Assembly (NCBI GenBank): GCA_021107605.1
Contig: JAIOSN010000201.1
Location: forward strand, 1-6,983
Reading direction: 5' to 3'
Source of the DNA: Anaerolineae bacterium
GTDB lineage: Bacteria > Chloroflexota > Anaerolineae > B4-G1 > SLSP01
Length of the DNA: 6,983 bases
Part shown: positions 6,381 to 6,983 of the stretch, one piece after another
Layout: every line of letters begins with the position of its first letter
Position numbering within the stretch: position 1 is the stretch's first letter
Position numbers and translations under genes: made by a program
The notes under the pieces: generated by a model
Database searches by the model: none
Seen by the model: only the letters and a program-made list of their open reading frames with translations
Told to the model about the DNA's origin: nothing

Positions 6381-6983
6381 TGCCCCCTCTCCCCGTCCTC
6401 CACGTCATCACCCGCCTGATCGTCGGCGGGGCGCAGGAGACCGTGATGTTCACCGCCGCGCTCCTCGATCCAGCGCGCTTTGATGTGGAAATCCTCTCCG
6501 GGCCGCAAACAGGCAGCGAAGGCAGTCTCATTGCTGAGGTCCGCGCACGCGACATCCATCTGACCATCCTGCCCCAACTGTTGCGCCAGATCAGCCCCCG
6601 GAACGATCTGCTGGCCCTCTGGAAACTCACCCGCCGGATGCGGGAGAAACGTTACGTCATTGTCCACACGAACAGTTCCAAAGCCGGCGTGATTGGGCGG
6701 CTGGCGGCGCGGCTGGCCGGTGTTCCCGTCATTGTCCACACCGTCCACGGGTGGAGCTTCCACGGCCACATGTCCCCTGCCAAGCGGAAAATGTACATCC
6801 TGTTGGAGAAGTTCGCGGCCTCGTTCACCGACGCCATGATTGTCGTCGCCGAACCCGATATCGAGAAGGGGCTGCGCGAGGGCATCGGTAGGCCAGAGCA
6901 GTACCACGTCATCCGCAGCGCGATTCCTCTGGATAAATTCGATCCCGCCGCTGTGGATCGTGACGTTGTCCGCCGCGAGCTCG
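6380..6983 (+). CDS. GT4-family glycosyltransferase (fourth of four), cut by the window end
   Basis: The frame is open from the ATG at 6380 to the edge, giving 201 residues and one spare base, so only the N-terminal half is present. The ATG shares its A with the TAA of the preceding gene. The translation begins with the core strand PLPVLHVITRLIVGGAQE (3-20), then VHTNSSKAGVIGRLAARLAG (95-114), a VHTVHGWSFH segment (119-128), and the start of the inter-domain linker at about 179-187. These match the acceptor domain of GT4 enzymes with a GGAQ loop, the same subgroup as the gene before it. The donor domain with its expected E-x7-E lies beyond the window, so an intact enzyme is assumed, not seen. 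An antisense open frame (6347-6907) covers most of this gene but has no recognisable domain and is a composition shadow. Confidence 0.85.
   Translation, partial: MPPLPVLHVITRLIVGGAQETVMFTAALLDPARFDVEILSGPQTGSEGSLIAEVRARDIHLTILPQLLRQISPRNDLLALWKLTRRMREKRYVIVHTNSSKAGVIGRLAARLAGVPVIVHTVHGWSFHGHMSPAKRKMYILLEKFAASFTDAMIVVAEPDIEKGLREGIGRPEQYHVIRSAIPLDKFDPAAVDRDVVRREL

Noticed and set aside
6347..6907. 186-codon antisense open frame across the fourth glycosyltransferase
   Set aside because: It mirrors a well-supported + strand gene with high G/C at third positions, which tends to leave the opposite strand free of stops. Its translation shows no recognisable domain.

Overview
The window is a single-strand block of six tightly packed genes on the + strand. 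It reads as the inner part of a bacterial cell-surface or exopolysaccharide biosynthesis locus. There are no RNA genes, insertion sequences, CRISPR arrays or terminators, and no intergenic stretch over 100 bases. The taxon cannot be fixed from this sequence. The style of the glycosyltransferases, the CapK-like/DUF362 pairing and the moderate-to-high GC would suit an environmental bacterium such as a Chloroflexota (Anaerolineae-like) lineage, but that is a low-confidence guess.

Layout: positions 1-91 are a short leader that may hold the last codons of an upstream gene. Positions 92-1444 encode a PaaK/CapK-type adenylate-forming enzyme. Positions 1445-2911 encode a DUF362 protein whose start codon directly follows the previous stop. 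Four GT4-family (GT-B fold) glycosyltransferases follow: 2908-4065, 4058-5221, 5226-6380 and 6380 to the window edge, the last one cut off. The five gene junctions are 0 nt, a 4-nt overlap, an 8-nt overlap, a 4-nt gap and a 1-nt overlap. This is the signature of one polycistronic, translationally coupled transcript, whose promoter lies at or before the left edge.

How they may work together: the four glycosyltransferases probably add successive sugars from nucleotide-sugar donors to a lipid-linked acceptor at the cytoplasmic face of the membrane. The adenylating enzyme would activate a carboxylic acid, and together with the DUF362 protein could supply or attach a non-sugar substituent; that role is inference. 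No flippase, polymerase, initiating sugar-phosphate transferase or sugar-nucleotide enzyme is visible, so the locus must continue beyond the window.

The most notable points are the CapK-like/DUF362 pair, the unusual DUF362 architecture (a long insert and no ferredoxin cysteines), and a base-composition step at the DUF362/glycosyltransferase boundary. That step hints that the operon was assembled from two sources.
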